DNA of 64,000 nucleotides from Marinagarivorans cellulosilyticus. GTDB lineage: Bacteria; Pseudomonadota; Gammaproteobacteria; Pseudomonadales; Cellvibrionaceae. The first letter of the stretch is position 1, and the number at the start of each line of letters is the position of its first letter. Location: contig NZ_AP023086.1 in assembly GCF_021655555.1 (NCBI RefSeq), positions 5,176,685-5,240,684 of the forward strand, in the 5' to 3' direction. Both the position numbers and the translations under genes were made by a program. Below the pieces are notes generated by a model. It did no database searches. It saw only the letters and a list, made by a program, of their open reading frames with translations, and was not told the DNA's origin. This document shows positions 1 through 8,185 of the stretch, piece after piece.

Positions 1-411
1 TGGCTCTAGGTTTGGGTCGGCAAGTAACTGCTCTGCCAGCGGCGCTAGGCCAGCTTCGCGCGCTATTTGGGCTTTGGTGCGGCGCTTGGGTTTATAGGGC
101 AGGTATAAATCTTCGAGGGTTGTTTTAGTATCGGCCCCGCGAATGGCGCGCTCTAGCTCTGGTGTGAGCTTTTCTTGCTCCGAAATCGATTTAAGAATGG
201 TTTCGCGGCGATCTTCCATTTCGCGCAAGTAGGTTAAGCGTTCTTCTAGTGTACGCAGCTGGTTATCATCCAAGCCACCTGTCACTTCTTTACGGTAGCG
301 CGAGATAAAAGGCACCGTTGCACCTTCGTCTAATAGCCCTACAGCGGCTTGTACTTGGTTAAGGCCGGCATTGAGTTCGTCGGCTATTTTGGCGTAGATG
401 GTGTTAGTCAT
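1..411 (-). CDS. tex: Tex, RNA-binding transcription accessory protein (N-terminal part)
   Basis: The reverse strand encodes the first 137 codons of Tex; the gene runs off the left edge. The visible part contains the hallmark stretches LLDEGATVPFISRYRKEVTG and EDLYLPYKPKRRTKAQIA, which closely match the N-terminal helical region of E. coli YhgF/Tex. The YqgF-like, helix-hairpin-helix and S1 domains would lie outside the window. Tex is a conserved cytoplasmic nucleic-acid-binding protein linked to transcription and stress tolerance. The ATG at 411 overlaps the stop of a possible 42-codon ORF (ATGA), so translation may be coupled if that ORF is real. Confidence 0.95.
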   Translation of the reverse strand, partial: MTNTIYAKIADELNAGLNQVQAAVGLLDEGATVPFISRYRKEVTGGLDDNQLRTLEERLTYLREMEDRRETILKSISEQEKLTPELERAIRGADTKTTLEDLYLPYKPKRRTKAQIAREAGLAPLAEQLLADPNLEP

Positions 412-536
412 AGTGGCTCTTCGTGTGCTTTTTCGTGGCAGGCATTATGCGTAAACTGCCAGCCGGCAACAACTGCCGTTTTGGGTGCAGGATCAAGTTC
501 GGAAGGGTTTTCGGGTAAGGAAGGAGGGGGTTGCAT
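408..536 (-). CDS. possible small ORF overlapping the tex start
   Basis: A 42-codon frame begins at the ATG at 536 (MQPPPSLPENPSELDP...) and stops with TGA overlapping the tex ATG (ATGA). It is proline- and glutamate-rich at the start and has no recognisable domain. No strong ribosome binding site is visible. It may be a leader or just upstream DNA of tex; the overlap is the only support. Confidence 0.25.
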   Translation of the reverse strand: MQPPPSLPENPSELDPAPKTAVVAGWQFTHNACHEKAHEEPL

Positions 537-746
537 TTAGGCACATTAAAAAATCAGAGAGAGATTCAGAGAGAGACAGAGTGGAATGCCACTCGATGAC
601 CCCAACTATTGAAGCCCTATGCATCACGCGCCTCGCTTAAAATGGCATTACTTCCGAGACTAGAGCGTTTAGCTTGTGTGCTTAAAGCTTGGATCTCCGA
701 GATGGGGGCTACCCTATCAGCACTGTCGTATGCAGCAGTTAACTGA
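537..746. other. intergenic, no gene seen
   Basis: Between the tex leader and the IS200 element I see only low-complexity purine tracts (GAGAGAGAT-type, about 557-580) and no frame worth calling. Confidence 0.4.
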
Positions 747-1335
747 CCTCCGGCAAAGCCGGAGGCTTATTGGATGACGCCCTCGAAGGGCTCAAATTAA
801 GCGCCCAAGGCGCTATACCTCGAGATTCAATTGATCCCGATGGATATCATTTTTCTCTTGGTTTCTTATGTATTCCCGCACCATCATTTCATCAAGACCT
901 ACCGTCGACACATAATAGCCTCTAGCCCAAAATGCCTCTCCATTAAAGTTACGCTGCTTACCCTTAAAGCGCCTCGCTATTGAAATTGCGCTTTTTCCTT
1001 TTATAAAACCAACGGCACTTGATACTGACATTTTCGGCGGAATACTCAAGCACATGTGGACATGGTCAGGCATCACATGACCCTCCTCGATAACCACACC
1101 CTTCTGGCGCGCCAATTCATGAAAAATATCTCCCAAGTGGTGTCGTAACGATCCAAATAACAGCTTGCGTCTCTTCTTCGGAATAAACACCACATGGTAC
1201 TTACAATCCCATCTCGTATGGGCCAAACTCTTCGGGTCTCGCATAGGTTTATCTCTTATCTTTTGGTCGAGATCAGAGACTACCTGTACCGCGGTATAGG
1301 TAGAACCTATGGGAGTCACCCCAGCAGAGCTGGGG
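747..1335 (-). mobile_element. IS200-type insertion sequence
   Basis: The element is bounded by two subterminal hairpins that are typical of IS200/IS605 ends: 747-765 (8-bp stem, AAA loop) downstream of the transposase and 1319-1335 (7-bp stem, AGA loop) upstream of it. Between them lies a single Y1 transposase gene. A further imperfect palindrome at about 1280-1302 lies in the transposase leader, as in IS200 where a leader stem-loop limits translation. Exact tips cannot be fixed because this family makes no target duplication. Confidence 0.8.
813..1244 (-). CDS. tnpA: IS200 family Y1 transposase
   Basis: A 143-aa HUH single-strand transposase. The HUH motif is H61-V-H63 in PDHVHM and the probable catalytic tyrosine is Y125 in REYIRNQE. 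The length matches IS200 TnpA. I chose the ATG at 1244 (MRDPKSLAHTRW) because IS200 proteins start just ahead of this Thr-Arg-Trp; the longer frame to 1319 runs back into the terminal hairpin. The gene appears intact, so the element could be active. Confidence 0.9.
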   Translation of the reverse strand: MRDPKSLAHTRWDCKYHVVFIPKKRRKLLFGSLRHHLGDIFHELARQKGVVIEEGHVMPDHVHMCLSIPPKMSVSSAVGFIKGKSAISIARRFKGKQRNFNGEAFWARGYYVSTVGLDEMMVREYIRNQEKNDIHRDQLNLEV

Positions 1336-1590
1336 GTTTACCTAATGATTAATTAAGCGCCGGCTAAATTATATTTTAAGTATGGGGCCAAACAGATTGC
1401 TGGGAGCGAGCGATAATAAAGCCGCTAAGGCCGTGAAGCTTTTGGGGGCGGCATCCTAGAGAACAGTAACCTATTGATTAAATAGATTTTTGTTATGACA
1501 TCTCGGATGATTTCCCGACTACTTAGCGGGCAATATAATAACCGGCGGGCTTGTACTTTGTACTCAATAAAGTCGGATGAGTAGGTGAAA

Positions 1591-1962
1591 TTATTCTCCC
1601 CTAAGCTCTGTAATATGCCAAAGTTCACCTGAAGCCCCCCATAAATAAAACACGCTTCCCCAGCTCTCTTCCTTAACATCACTGAACTTTATATTACTTC
1701 TGCAATTAGTATCATTGTTAGCCAAGTTTGATGCAGTAACGTAGGCCTCGTCTATATTTTTTACAATCAGCTGCAACATCAATTTTTTGGCAAACTCCTC
1801 GCTGAAAAAATTATTCTGGAGAAAAAAGGTGCACCCGTTTTTGGTGAGGATTCTCATCGCTTGCCCAGCAGCATCGGCTTCAAAGCCCAGCGCGATTTAA
1901 AATGCCTTTGATTTTTCGTAATCCCTACAGGGGATAAATGAACGAATTTCACTAACCTCCAT
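1591..1962 (-). pseudogene. VOC/glyoxalase-like protein with premature stop
   Basis: Reading from the ATG at 1962 (preceded by AGGGAGC) gives MEVSEIRSFIPCRDYEKSKAF, then an in-frame TAA at 1897-1899, then IALGFEADAAGQAMRILTKNG and on to TELRGE. The consensus at the break is SKAFYxALGFE, so the TAA replaces a Tyr codon: a single nonsense change in an otherwise intact 123-residue vicinal-oxygen-chelate protein. Such proteins are small metal-binding lyases or resistance proteins; the substrate here cannot be told. Reinitiation at the internal ATG (1857) would yield only a partial fold. Confidence 0.7.
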
Positions 1963-2002
1963 AGTTTGCTCCCTTGTTATCTAACACCCTTCACGGGCAG
2001 TG

Positions 2003-2257
2003 CTATTGCGGTGGCTCTTTAGCTTGCCCGGAGTTTATCATTACCGGCAGGTTAAACATGGAAGTGAAGCTTACAGCACCAGAAAGGGGGCTGGGTACGT
2101 TAAGCCGATTTAAAAGTAAGCCTTCCCCGCTAAATATCCGGTTTCAGCGGCCACTTCGCCATCCTCAATAACAATGCAGTTTTCAGGCAAAAATCCCATA
2201 TCTTTTGCTGCATGGATATAAATGCCGGGGTCGGGCTTCCAGATGCCGATGTAATTT
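2003..2257 (-). pseudogene. HAD-family phosphatase remnant
   Basis: The minus strand carries the C-terminal half of a haloacid-dehalogenase phosphatase: KPDPGIYIHAAKDMGF..CIVIEDGE (motifs III and IV: Lys, then acidic E-D) followed after a frame change by GAVSFTSMFNLPVMI, which matches the usual GAxxxFxxMxxLP end. An in-frame TAA at 2110-2112 and a shift to reach the last part show it is dead. The N-terminal half with the nucleophile Asp is missing: the remnant abuts the truncated gene at 2256-2420. Confidence 0.55.
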
Positions 2258-2420
2258 AGAGTGACTGTCCCTGTAAGTTGAGTAGGCCGACGGGTACCTC
2301 GATTTTCTCAAGTTGCATTGCGTTGAGGTAGTGCACTGGACTAAGTGCGATGTAACTGCCAACAAGCACCATGACAAGTCCCGATACTAAAAGATAGCTT
2401 TTGCTCGAAAGGTTTTTCAT
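2256..2420 (-). pseudogene. truncated DUF4345-like membrane protein
   Basis: From the ATG at 2420, with a strong AAGGAGG 4 nt upstream, 54 codons read MKNLSSKSYLLVSGLVMVLV and on to GQSL then stop. One membrane helix and the phrase YIALSPVHYL resemble the start of DUF4345-type four-helix proteins of about 130 residues. The frame ends exactly where HAD-like sequence begins, so the gene was cut by a recombination joining two unrelated fragments. It may still be translated as a 54-aa membrane peptide. Confidence 0.5.
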
Positions 2421-2472
2421 GAGAGCCTCCTTAATTTAATAGTATGAATAACGCCTCTGCGCCGCATTGACT

Positions 2473-2541
2473 GAGCGCCAAGCGATAGCGTTAATGAGTG
2501 CCTAGCGATAACGTTAATAAGCGCCTAGCGATAAAGTCAGT
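2473..2541. repeat. three tandem 23-bp repeats
   Basis: Three consecutive 23-bp units (2473-2495, 2496-2518, 2519-2541) share the core GCGCC(T/A)AGCGATA. The third unit encodes the last residues (LSLGAY) and the stop of the DUF1772 gene; the other two extend beyond the stop. Confidence 0.75.
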
Positions 2542-2975
2542 AGGGCGCATGCCGCCATGCAGCTTGGGGTTCGTAGGTGGTTAAGCCGCGTCCAATGGTT
2601 TTGGTAGTAAGCCCAATACTTGGCCAGCGCGACCTCGTCTGCCTCACTCTGTTTTAATCGATTATTCAAGGGCACATTGCCAAAGGCGGTCACCAAGAAC
2701 ATCCCAACGATATAAACCAGCGCCGCAGTGACGACCCGTAGTGATTGACCGGTTTGCCAATCGGCAAAGGCCCAAACAATCAAGCCCAAAAACCAAAGCG
2801 TGGAGCCGAAAAAAATTGGCAAAAATAGGGTGTTAATAATCACATCATTAATTTTGTTCATCGCCTGCGCGCCTTGCACCGGCGGCAGTTCACCCAAGGA
2901 TTTCATAATGACCACAGAAAACACGAAATAGACGCCGGCCATCAGGCCGGTCATCACTATCAATAACACCAACAC
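2514..2975 (-). CDS. DUF1772 (anthrone oxygenase-like) membrane protein
   Basis: A protein of about 153 aa with four predicted membrane helices (starting VLVLLIVMTGLMAGVYFVFS) and the DUF1772 phrases FGNVPLNNRL and W..LNHLRT. Family members are small membrane proteins, some related to anthrone oxygenases; the reaction here is unknown. I chose the GTG at 2975, which has AGAGGT upstream and lies 2 nt after the stop of the preceding gene; an alternative TTG start at 3020 would overlap that gene by 43 nt. It forms an operon with the NmrA-like gene. The C-terminus has been extended into a 23-bp tandem repeat. Confidence 0.75.
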   Translation of the reverse strand: MLVLLIVMTGLMAGVYFVFSVVIMKSLGELPPVQGAQAMNKINDVIINTLFLPIFFGSTLWFLGLIVWAFADWQTGQSLRVVTAALVYIVGMFLVTAFGNVPLNNRLKQSEADEVALAKYWAYYQNHWTRLNHLRTPSCMAACALLTLSLGAY

Positions 2976-2977
2976 GA

Positions 2978-3832
2978 CTAGGCGACCTCTGTGCTGGTGC
3001 TGGTGGGCTGAGGCGCCCAAACACCGGTTTTTACTGTGGCCGCTATATACTCTTGAATGCTTCGAGCGGGTCGGCCCAACACAGCCTCTATGGTATTTGT
3101 GGTGTTCTCGTTGCGACCATCCAGCACGTTCACAAAAAGCTCATTGATCAACCAAGCGATATCCTCTGGTAAACCTTGAGCTTTAGCGCCCGCTAGATAG
3201 GCGTCAATTGGCGCCGTTTTAAAACCAATATCCCGACCGGTCGCTTTCGCGATGGCTTGCACGCAATGGTCAAACGACAGCAGCTCTGGCCCGGTGACCT
3301 CTAATAGCTGATTAGCAAGATCGCTGCGTGTGAGCGCCGCCACGGCGACCTCCGCAATATCGTCAACATCTATAAAAGGCTCTAGGGCTTTGGGTTGTGG
3401 CAGTACCAGCTCACCGGCAGCGATGCCATCTAGCATAAAGCTCTCGCTAAAGTTCTGCATAAACCAGCTGGCGCGCACTATATTCCACGTTAATCCGCTG
3501 TTCTGAACCACCGCCTCTGCGCGTTGTGCGCCGTCTTCTCCGCGACCAGAGAGCAACACAATGTGTTGTAGGCCCGCGGCTTTGGCTGTTGCCACAAAGT
3601 CGCGAATATCGGCTTCGGCTTGGGGCACGGCCAAGTCGGGGTAATAGGTCACGTAAGCGGTTTGTGCGCCTTGCAGCGCTTGCTGCCAGCCATTTTTGTC
3701 AGCCCAATCAAATGCATAATCCGATGAGCGCGAAAGCGCGCGGGTGTTGTAGCCGAGGGCAGAAAGTTGATTTAAAACACGTGCGCCGGTTTTACCGTTA
3801 GCACCGACTATGGCAATAGTTGAATTTGTCAT
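2978..3832 (-). CDS. NmrA-like NAD(P)-binding oxidoreductase
   Basis: A 284-aa atypical short-chain dehydrogenase. The N-terminal IAIVGANGKTGARV is the NAD(P)-binding GxxGxxG motif of the NmrA/YtfG group, and there is no Tyr-x3-Lys catalytic pair. The central part (VLLSGRGEDGAQRAEAVVQ, ..IVRASWFMQNF) fits quinone-reductase or redox-sensing members of the group. It is cytoplasmic and sits first in a two-gene operon with the DUF1772 protein, opposite an AraC regulator that probably controls both. Confidence 0.85.
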   Translation of the reverse strand: MTNSTIAIVGANGKTGARVLNQLSALGYNTRALSRSSDYAFDWADKNGWQQALQGAQTAYVTYYPDLAVPQAEADIRDFVATAKAAGLQHIVLLSGRGEDGAQRAEAVVQNSGLTWNIVRASWFMQNFSESFMLDGIAAGELVLPQPKALEPFIDVDDIAEVAVAALTRSDLANQLLEVTGPELLSFDHCVQAIAKATGRDIGFKTAPIDAYLAGAKAQGLPEDIAWLINELFVNVLDGRNENTTNTIEAVLGRPARSIQEYIAATVKTGVWAPQPTSTSTEVA

Positions 3833-3975
3833 GATTCACCTCAGTGGGTTAGTTAGCGGGTTGCGTAAAGTTCTTTAAGAGCGGGGAGCAGTGTAGTGGC
3901 AAAATAATTGATCTTTAATACTTATAACTCTATATTTCTTTGCTAAACGTCTAGTTTCGACATGGAGGCTCACAA

Positions 3976-4929
3976 ATGCACGGCTCCCACCAAAGAGATA
4001 TACCCGAACCCACCGATACGCTGGGCGAAACCCTGTATTCGCTTAGGCTGAATGGCATGGTGTATGCGAATTCGGATTTGAGCGCGCCCTGGGGTATCGA
4101 AATGCCACCACTGGAAGGCAAAATGATGTTTCACATCGTGACCCAAGGTGCATGCTGGCTGCGCTTTCCCGATCATGAAGACGTGTTACTCAAGCCTGGC
4201 GAGTTGGCATTAGTACCGAAAGGGGAAGGGCATTGCATTGCGTCGGATTTGGGCCTTAAGTGCGCGCCCTTTTTTGATATCCCCGTTACGCGTGTCTCTG
4301 AGCGTTTTGAATGGATGCGTTATGGCGGCGGTGGCGAACCCACCCAGCTTACGTGTGGGGTATTGAGTTTTGATCATGTTGCAGGCAAGAAACTCATCGA
4401 TCAATTGCCGCCCGTTATCCATATGCAAAGTGACAACGGGCAGCTTCCCGGTGCTTTGCAACCACTTATTCAAATGATGGGCGAAGAAGCGTCTGCGCTG
4501 GGGGCTGGGGGTGAAACCCTAATTGCCCACCTCGCCGACATTATCGTGATCAAAGCCATGCGCTATTGGGTGGAGACCGCCCCCGAAGCGAGCTGCGGCT
4601 GGCTAGGGGCCCTTAAAGACCCCAAAATTGGCAAGGCACTGGCGGTAATGCACGCACACCCAGAATCCACCTGGACGGTGGAACGGCTCGCGGCCAAAGC
4701 AGGCATGTCGCGCTCGGGCTTCTCTGCCCGCTTTACCGAAGTGATCGGTACCTCTGCAAAACAATATCTTACCGAATGGCGAATGAACCTAGCGCGCATG
4801 AAAATCATGCAGTCACCAGTCTCCCTCATTGAGCTGGCCGAAGAGCTCGGCTACACCTCAGAGGCGGCTTTTTCTCGCGCTTATAAACGGGTATTTGGCG
4901 TACCGCCATTGCGGCAGAAGGCGAGGTAA
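3976..4929 (+). CDS. AraC-family regulator with cupin sensor
   Basis: A 317-aa protein. Residues about 20-190 form a cupin-6 type AraC N-terminal domain (APWGIEMPP, FHIVTQGACWL, LKPGELALVPKGEGH). Residues about 215-315 hold two helix-turn-helix motifs ending in AEELGYTSEAAFSRAYKRVFGVPP. GGAGG lies 8 nt before the ATG at 3976. It is divergent from the NmrA/DUF1772 operon across about 140 bp, the common arrangement for a regulator acting on its neighbour, probably in response to an electrophile or aromatic compound (inference). Confidence 0.88.
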   Translation: MHGSHQRDIPEPTDTLGETLYSLRLNGMVYANSDLSAPWGIEMPPLEGKMMFHIVTQGACWLRFPDHEDVLLKPGELALVPKGEGHCIASDLGLKCAPFFDIPVTRVSERFEWMRYGGGGEPTQLTCGVLSFDHVAGKKLIDQLPPVIHMQSDNGQLPGALQPLIQMMGEEASALGAGGETLIAHLADIIVIKAMRYWVETAPEASCGWLGALKDPKIGKALAVMHAHPESTWTVERLAAKAGMSRSGFSARFTEVIGTSAKQYLTEWRMNLARMKIMQSPVSLIELAEELGYTSEAAFSRAYKRVFGVPPLRQKAR

Positions 4930-5076
4930 AAGGCTAGCCGATGAGCTCAGGCCTTGTTTTTTGTCGAGTCGTAATGGGATTTAATGTCGGCGGGAATTTT
5001 TTGATTAAGTTGGAGTGTGTGTCCTTCTAAGCGGCACTTCTCCGCGTTACAGAATTGGCGGCATAAGGGGTAAGCA

Positions 5077-5700
5077 ATGGGAATAGGTAGAAGAGCATTT
5101 TTACAGGCATTTGGCGCATCCATTGCGAGCCTTGGCAACCCGCTTCAGGCCGTTGTATTGTCAGATGACCTGTACATCAACAGAGCGCTAGGCATCGCCT
5201 TTCATAAACCCCCTGGCTGGCACTTTGCCTCCGTGCGCGAGTTCTCCGAGTTGAGGCATGAGCAGATCCTTAAAGATGACGAACTGTCTGAGCAGCTGAG
5301 AGATGCCGGAGAACCACTGGTCGTGATTTCAAAACTAGACCCTGCACAGCAAGCTTTAACCCCCGCCATTACCGTATGGGTTGAGCCGGCAGATCTAGGT
5401 GATGGTGAGGCCTTAATTGAATGCATTCCCTACATAGAGCGGACTTATCAGCGAGTGCTTAACCATTACCGAGTCATCGGCAAGCCAATTACACAGACGC
5501 AATCAAATTGCGAGTCCGTGCAATTCTTCGCGGAGTTTCTTTTTGAGCAAACAAGCATGAGTGCTATGGCCAGAAATCGATGCCTCGTCTCAATAAGAGA
5601 AACGCAAATGTTCACAATAAATATGTTCGACTATCCCACTCTGAACCAAAGCACTCAACAAGAGTACGACGGCTTTCTAAACTCGCTTTACTACGTATAA
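5077..5700 (+). CDS. exported protein with twin-arginine-like signal
   Basis: A 207-aa protein beginning MGIGRRAFLQAFGASIASLG, which reads as a short Tat-type leader (RRAFLQ). The mature part starts with a folded region around FHKPPGWHFASVREF, reminiscent of PsbP-like or lipoprotein-like single domains, but I do not recognise the family. AGGGGTAA precedes the ATG. It stands alone between the AraC gene and the transposase remnant, so its role is unknown. Confidence 0.7.
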   Translation: MGIGRRAFLQAFGASIASLGNPLQAVVLSDDLYINRALGIAFHKPPGWHFASVREFSELRHEQILKDDELSEQLRDAGEPLVVISKLDPAQQALTPAITVWVEPADLGDGEALIECIPYIERTYQRVLNHYRVIGKPITQTQSNCESVQFFAEFLFEQTSMSAMARNRCLVSIRETQMFTINMFDYPTLNQSTQQEYDGFLNSLYYV

Positions 5701-5820
5701 CCAATAACCACGAGACACTTATTTCGTTTTAAGAAAATTTAAGGACAACCAAGCTTTGACGGGTCCAAAAGATATGCTACAAAAGCCATTTCACATATCA
5801 TAGAGCTTTCACCTTCCTCT

Positions 5821-6057
5821 TCAGGCGGCTCGCCTACCATAACCCTTAGCCCATTTTCGATTGAATATCTGAGCAAAATCCAAGATGGCCTCACTATCGC
5901 TCGCGCAGTAACTAAAACAACGGTCAAAATTGCGAACTTGTTTTAAACACTTATCGGGGTTTATGCCGTACCGGCTGACCAACTGGGTCACCTCGGGTGG
6001 AATGGCACCGCGTTTATCTTCCCTTACAACACGCCCCGTCGCGTCGGCCAGCAAAAT
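5821..6057 (-). pseudogene. C-terminal remnant of a REP-type Y1 transposase
   Basis: The frame LADATGRVVREDKRGAIPPE ... RKWAKGYGRRAA aligns with the last 80 residues of the intact transposases at 37-45 kb (LIDWTGRAILPNKSNAI ... CWVKGLGAARRLF). The HUH and tyrosine parts are missing. The remnant is cut on its upstream side exactly at the hairpin that begins R1 copy a, so R1 insertion or a deletion at its edge removed the rest. Confidence 0.75.
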
Positions 6058-6196
6058 ATAACTTCAGGGTACCAGCCTGAAGTTATGCTGCCTTTTTTTC
6101 ATAAAAGTGCCGAATTTCAAAAAACACGATTAAGCCGAACCATAGTTTGCATATATGAGTGGCAAAATATTTTGAGGGGTGCCTGTCCTCGTTTTT
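6058..6196 (+). repeat. dispersed repeat R1, copy a
   Basis: About 139 bp starting with a perfect 11-bp-stem hairpin (6058-6086) and ending with GGCAAAATATTTTGAGGGGT plus GCCTGTCCTCG. Related copies lie at 9322-9455, 12331-12431, 12561-12608 and 13399-13530. This copy is directly followed by the N-terminus of an IS110-type transposase, so R1 may be the left end of such an element. Confidence 0.75.
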
Positions 6197-6210
6197 TCTA
6201 TGCAAACATA

Positions 6211-6354
6211 AAGCAACAACGTAATGTCGGTATTGATGTGGGAAAAACGTTTCTGGATATTCATAGTCTAGAGGTTCGCTACTGGCAAATCTATAATTCC
6301 GTCGAGGACATCAAAACGCTTATTAAAACGCTCAAGCGCTTCAATCTGACAACA
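6211..6354 (+). pseudogene. IS110-type transposase N-terminal fragment
   Basis: About 48 residues, KQQRNVGIDVGKTFLDIHS and following, match the beginning of the DEDD transposase/recombinase of IS110 elements (first catalytic Asp in GIDVGK). The frame stops at 6375 with no catalytic Ser domain, so it is an internal-deletion remnant lying between R1 and R2. Confidence 0.65.
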
Positions 6355-6369
6355 CGTAGTGGTAATTCT

Positions 6370-6560
6370 CATTAGGGCACGGCGGAGGAAAAACCTTCGA
6401 CCTCGTAGGTGCCGGATATTTGTCAGCACCACCACTTTGCAAACATCAACATAAAAGACGTTAATCAGGGTTGGAATGGTACAAGACAAAATTATTTACC
6501 CTCACCGAGGCTAAGGGCGGCACGATTTTGTTGACAACAATTGGACGTCCACGTCTGTCC
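6370..6560 (+). repeat. dispersed repeat R2, copy a
   Basis: About 190 bp, beginning CATTAGGGCACGGCGGAGG and including ACCCTCACCGAGGCTAAGGG and CACGATTTTGTTGACA. A second copy at 9504-9702 follows R1 copy b in the same order. R2 may be the right end of the IS110-like element. Confidence 0.7.
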
Positions 6561-6584
6561 CTTTAATTTACCCGTCGATTCTCT

Positions 6585-7193
6585 TTATTGGGTAGTATGA
6601 GGTCGCTTGACAACTTTTGAGTTCATTAATTCGAGCTCCTCAATCATCTTTTTCCTCCATTCGACGCTCCCAGAACCATCGCAAATGCTAGTCATTTGAA
6701 AATCTCCGGCATCGATCGATTTGGAAAATATTAGATACTCTTCGCCCTCTTCAAAAAACATTTGGCAGTTGCTCCGGCCCTGTGGGATGTAGACTGTCCG
6801 AAGTTTTTCTTTAGCAATTTTTTCTTCAAATTCCTGCTGGGAATAAGGTACCTCAACGCCTCCAACAAACCGTTGCATCTTCGAGATTCCATCTGCGCTA
6901 TGTTTGTACACCTTTTGGGGGCTAACTATTGCAATTTTATTCGCAAGTATGCAGTTGCCCGGCCCTCTGTGCTCTACAGTTGGATCTAATTGGCAGAGAT
7001 TAATAACCGAAACCGCCTTGCCAACATACACATAGGTCGCTTGGTTTTGATAGGCCTCTGTAGATCCGATAGCACAACTACACGCCAGAACAGCATTTGA
7101 GGGTAGGTAAATCGCGAGTGCAAGATAGTATTTGTTTCGCGCGAGAGAGGCTACCAAAAATACAAAGCACCTAAATAATTTGGATATGTACAT
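6585..7193 (-). CDS. secreted protein with LACSC N-terminus (NTR/TIMP-like)
   Basis: A 202-aa protein with a hydrophobic leader ending at AVLACSCA. A mature N-terminus beginning Cys-Ser-Cys followed by ..A..YVYVGKAVSV, a later GEEYLIFSK and ICDGSGSVEW, resembles bacterial proteins with a netrin/TIMP-like fold. No enzyme motif is seen. It lies alone in the accessory island; neighbours give no functional hint. Confidence 0.65.
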   Translation of the reverse strand: MYISKLFRCFVFLVASLARNKYYLALAIYLPSNAVLACSCAIGSTEAYQNQATYVYVGKAVSVINLCQLDPTVEHRGPGNCILANKIAIVSPQKVYKHSADGISKMQRFVGGVEVPYSQQEFEEKIAKEKLRTVYIPQGRSNCQMFFEEGEEYLIFSKSIDAGDFQMTSICDGSGSVEWRKKMIEELELMNSKVVKRPHTTQ

Positions 7194-7240
7194 AAGCGAA
7201 AATCTCGAGTTAAAATTTTAATTGGCCGTTGCAGTCAGCA

Positions 7241-7398
7241 AATAATGACCGGAACAGGCACTCTCGACATAGCCAGTCTTGGCGTTATTGTGAACTTTGG
7301 GTCTATGCGCACAAACTTTCGTGAGGTAAGGAGAACCTAGTGCTTGTACTAGTTTTTACGTGTCGTTATTTTTTTGAGAGTGCCTGTCCTGCATTATT
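7241..7398. repeat. 158-bp palindrome-ended element
   Basis: The ends are imperfect inverted repeats of about 23 bp: AATAATGACCGGAACAGGCA plus CTCTC on the left (7241-7265) and GAGAGTGCCTGTCC plus TGCATTATT on the right (7376-7398). The right end resembles the GTGCCTGTCCT end of R1, so the two may be mobilised by related machinery. The interior has no gene. Confidence 0.55.
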
Positions 7399-7441
7399 GG
7401 TAGGCGTGCCAGAAAAGTTAGAGTGTGTGCCCCGCCAGGTG

Positions 7442-8185
7442 TTAAGCCTGTTCTCCAAAAACTCTCCGCTCTACACTCTTTGACATCTCTGGTATAGCGC
7501 TTTCACAAAGGCCAAAAAATAGTGCCACCGCTGCCATGGTATCGATATTATTATCTAGGGAGGCTAAAATAATCTCGCTTCTTATTAGAATAACTGACGA
7601 TACGCCAAGAATTGCTCCTGCTATTGGCCTAGTGGAGCCTTGTAGGATAACCGCAATCGTACTTGTATTTGGATCGCTCCACAGTTTCCGAGACCGAGCC
7701 ATTACGGATAATGCGGAACCAGCGATACTACATAAAACCGCCCAATAAAATACTTCCGAATTCGGAGTTCCAAATTGCTCTAGAAGTAGCAAAGTGCTTA
7801 TCATGCAAGCGATGGAAGCGACAAGGCCTGAAACGGAGTAAACTACAGGAGCGTTTCTGATATCGCGCAATGACTTCTGTATATCTCCGAAAGCATCATC
7901 AATCTTATTTGGGTCATTTGTATGAAAGGCCGAATATAGTGACTTTGCCGCATGGACATAGTAATGTCGCCTAAGATCTTGCGGAATGCTAACAGCTATA
8001 TTACGCAAAATATTATCGAATATATTGACAGCGGGCATCATTTCAGCTGGAACAATTTTCCCGTTTTCAAAATATTGCCATCGAATATGCTTATCCTCGG
8101 TAAAGAAACAGCACGCAATATTTCCTTGGCCAAGTATTTCGGTAACAACTTGTCCAGTTTCACATTGGTCTCCAACTGAAAGCAT
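7442..8185 (-). CDS. hypothetical four-helix membrane protein
   Basis: A 247-aa protein from the ATG at 8185 (MLSVGDQCETGQ), preceded by AGAGGA 5 nt upstream; the frame continues to 8308 without a better start. The first 110 residues are cytoplasmic-looking, then four membrane helices follow (SGLVASIACMISTLLLL, AVLCSIAGSALSV, IAGAILGVSSVILI, AAVALFFGLCESAIP). I do not recognise the family. No partner gene is adjacent. Confidence 0.65.
   Translation of the reverse strand: MLSVGDQCETGQVVTEILGQGNIACCFFTEDKHIRWQYFENGKIVPAEMMPAVNIFDNILRNIAVSIPQDLRRHYYVHAAKSLYSAFHTNDPNKIDDAFGDIQKSLRDIRNAPVVYSVSGLVASIACMISTLLLLEQFGTPNSEVFYWAVLCSIAGSALSVMARSRKLWSDPNTSTIAVILQGSTRPIAGAILGVSSVILIRSEIILASLDNNIDTMAAVALFFGLCESAIPEMSKSVERRVFGEQA

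Noticed and set aside
1425..1682. An 85-codon minus-strand frame overlapping the VOC pseudogene
   Set aside because: It is in another phase of the VOC coding sequence and has no domain of its own.
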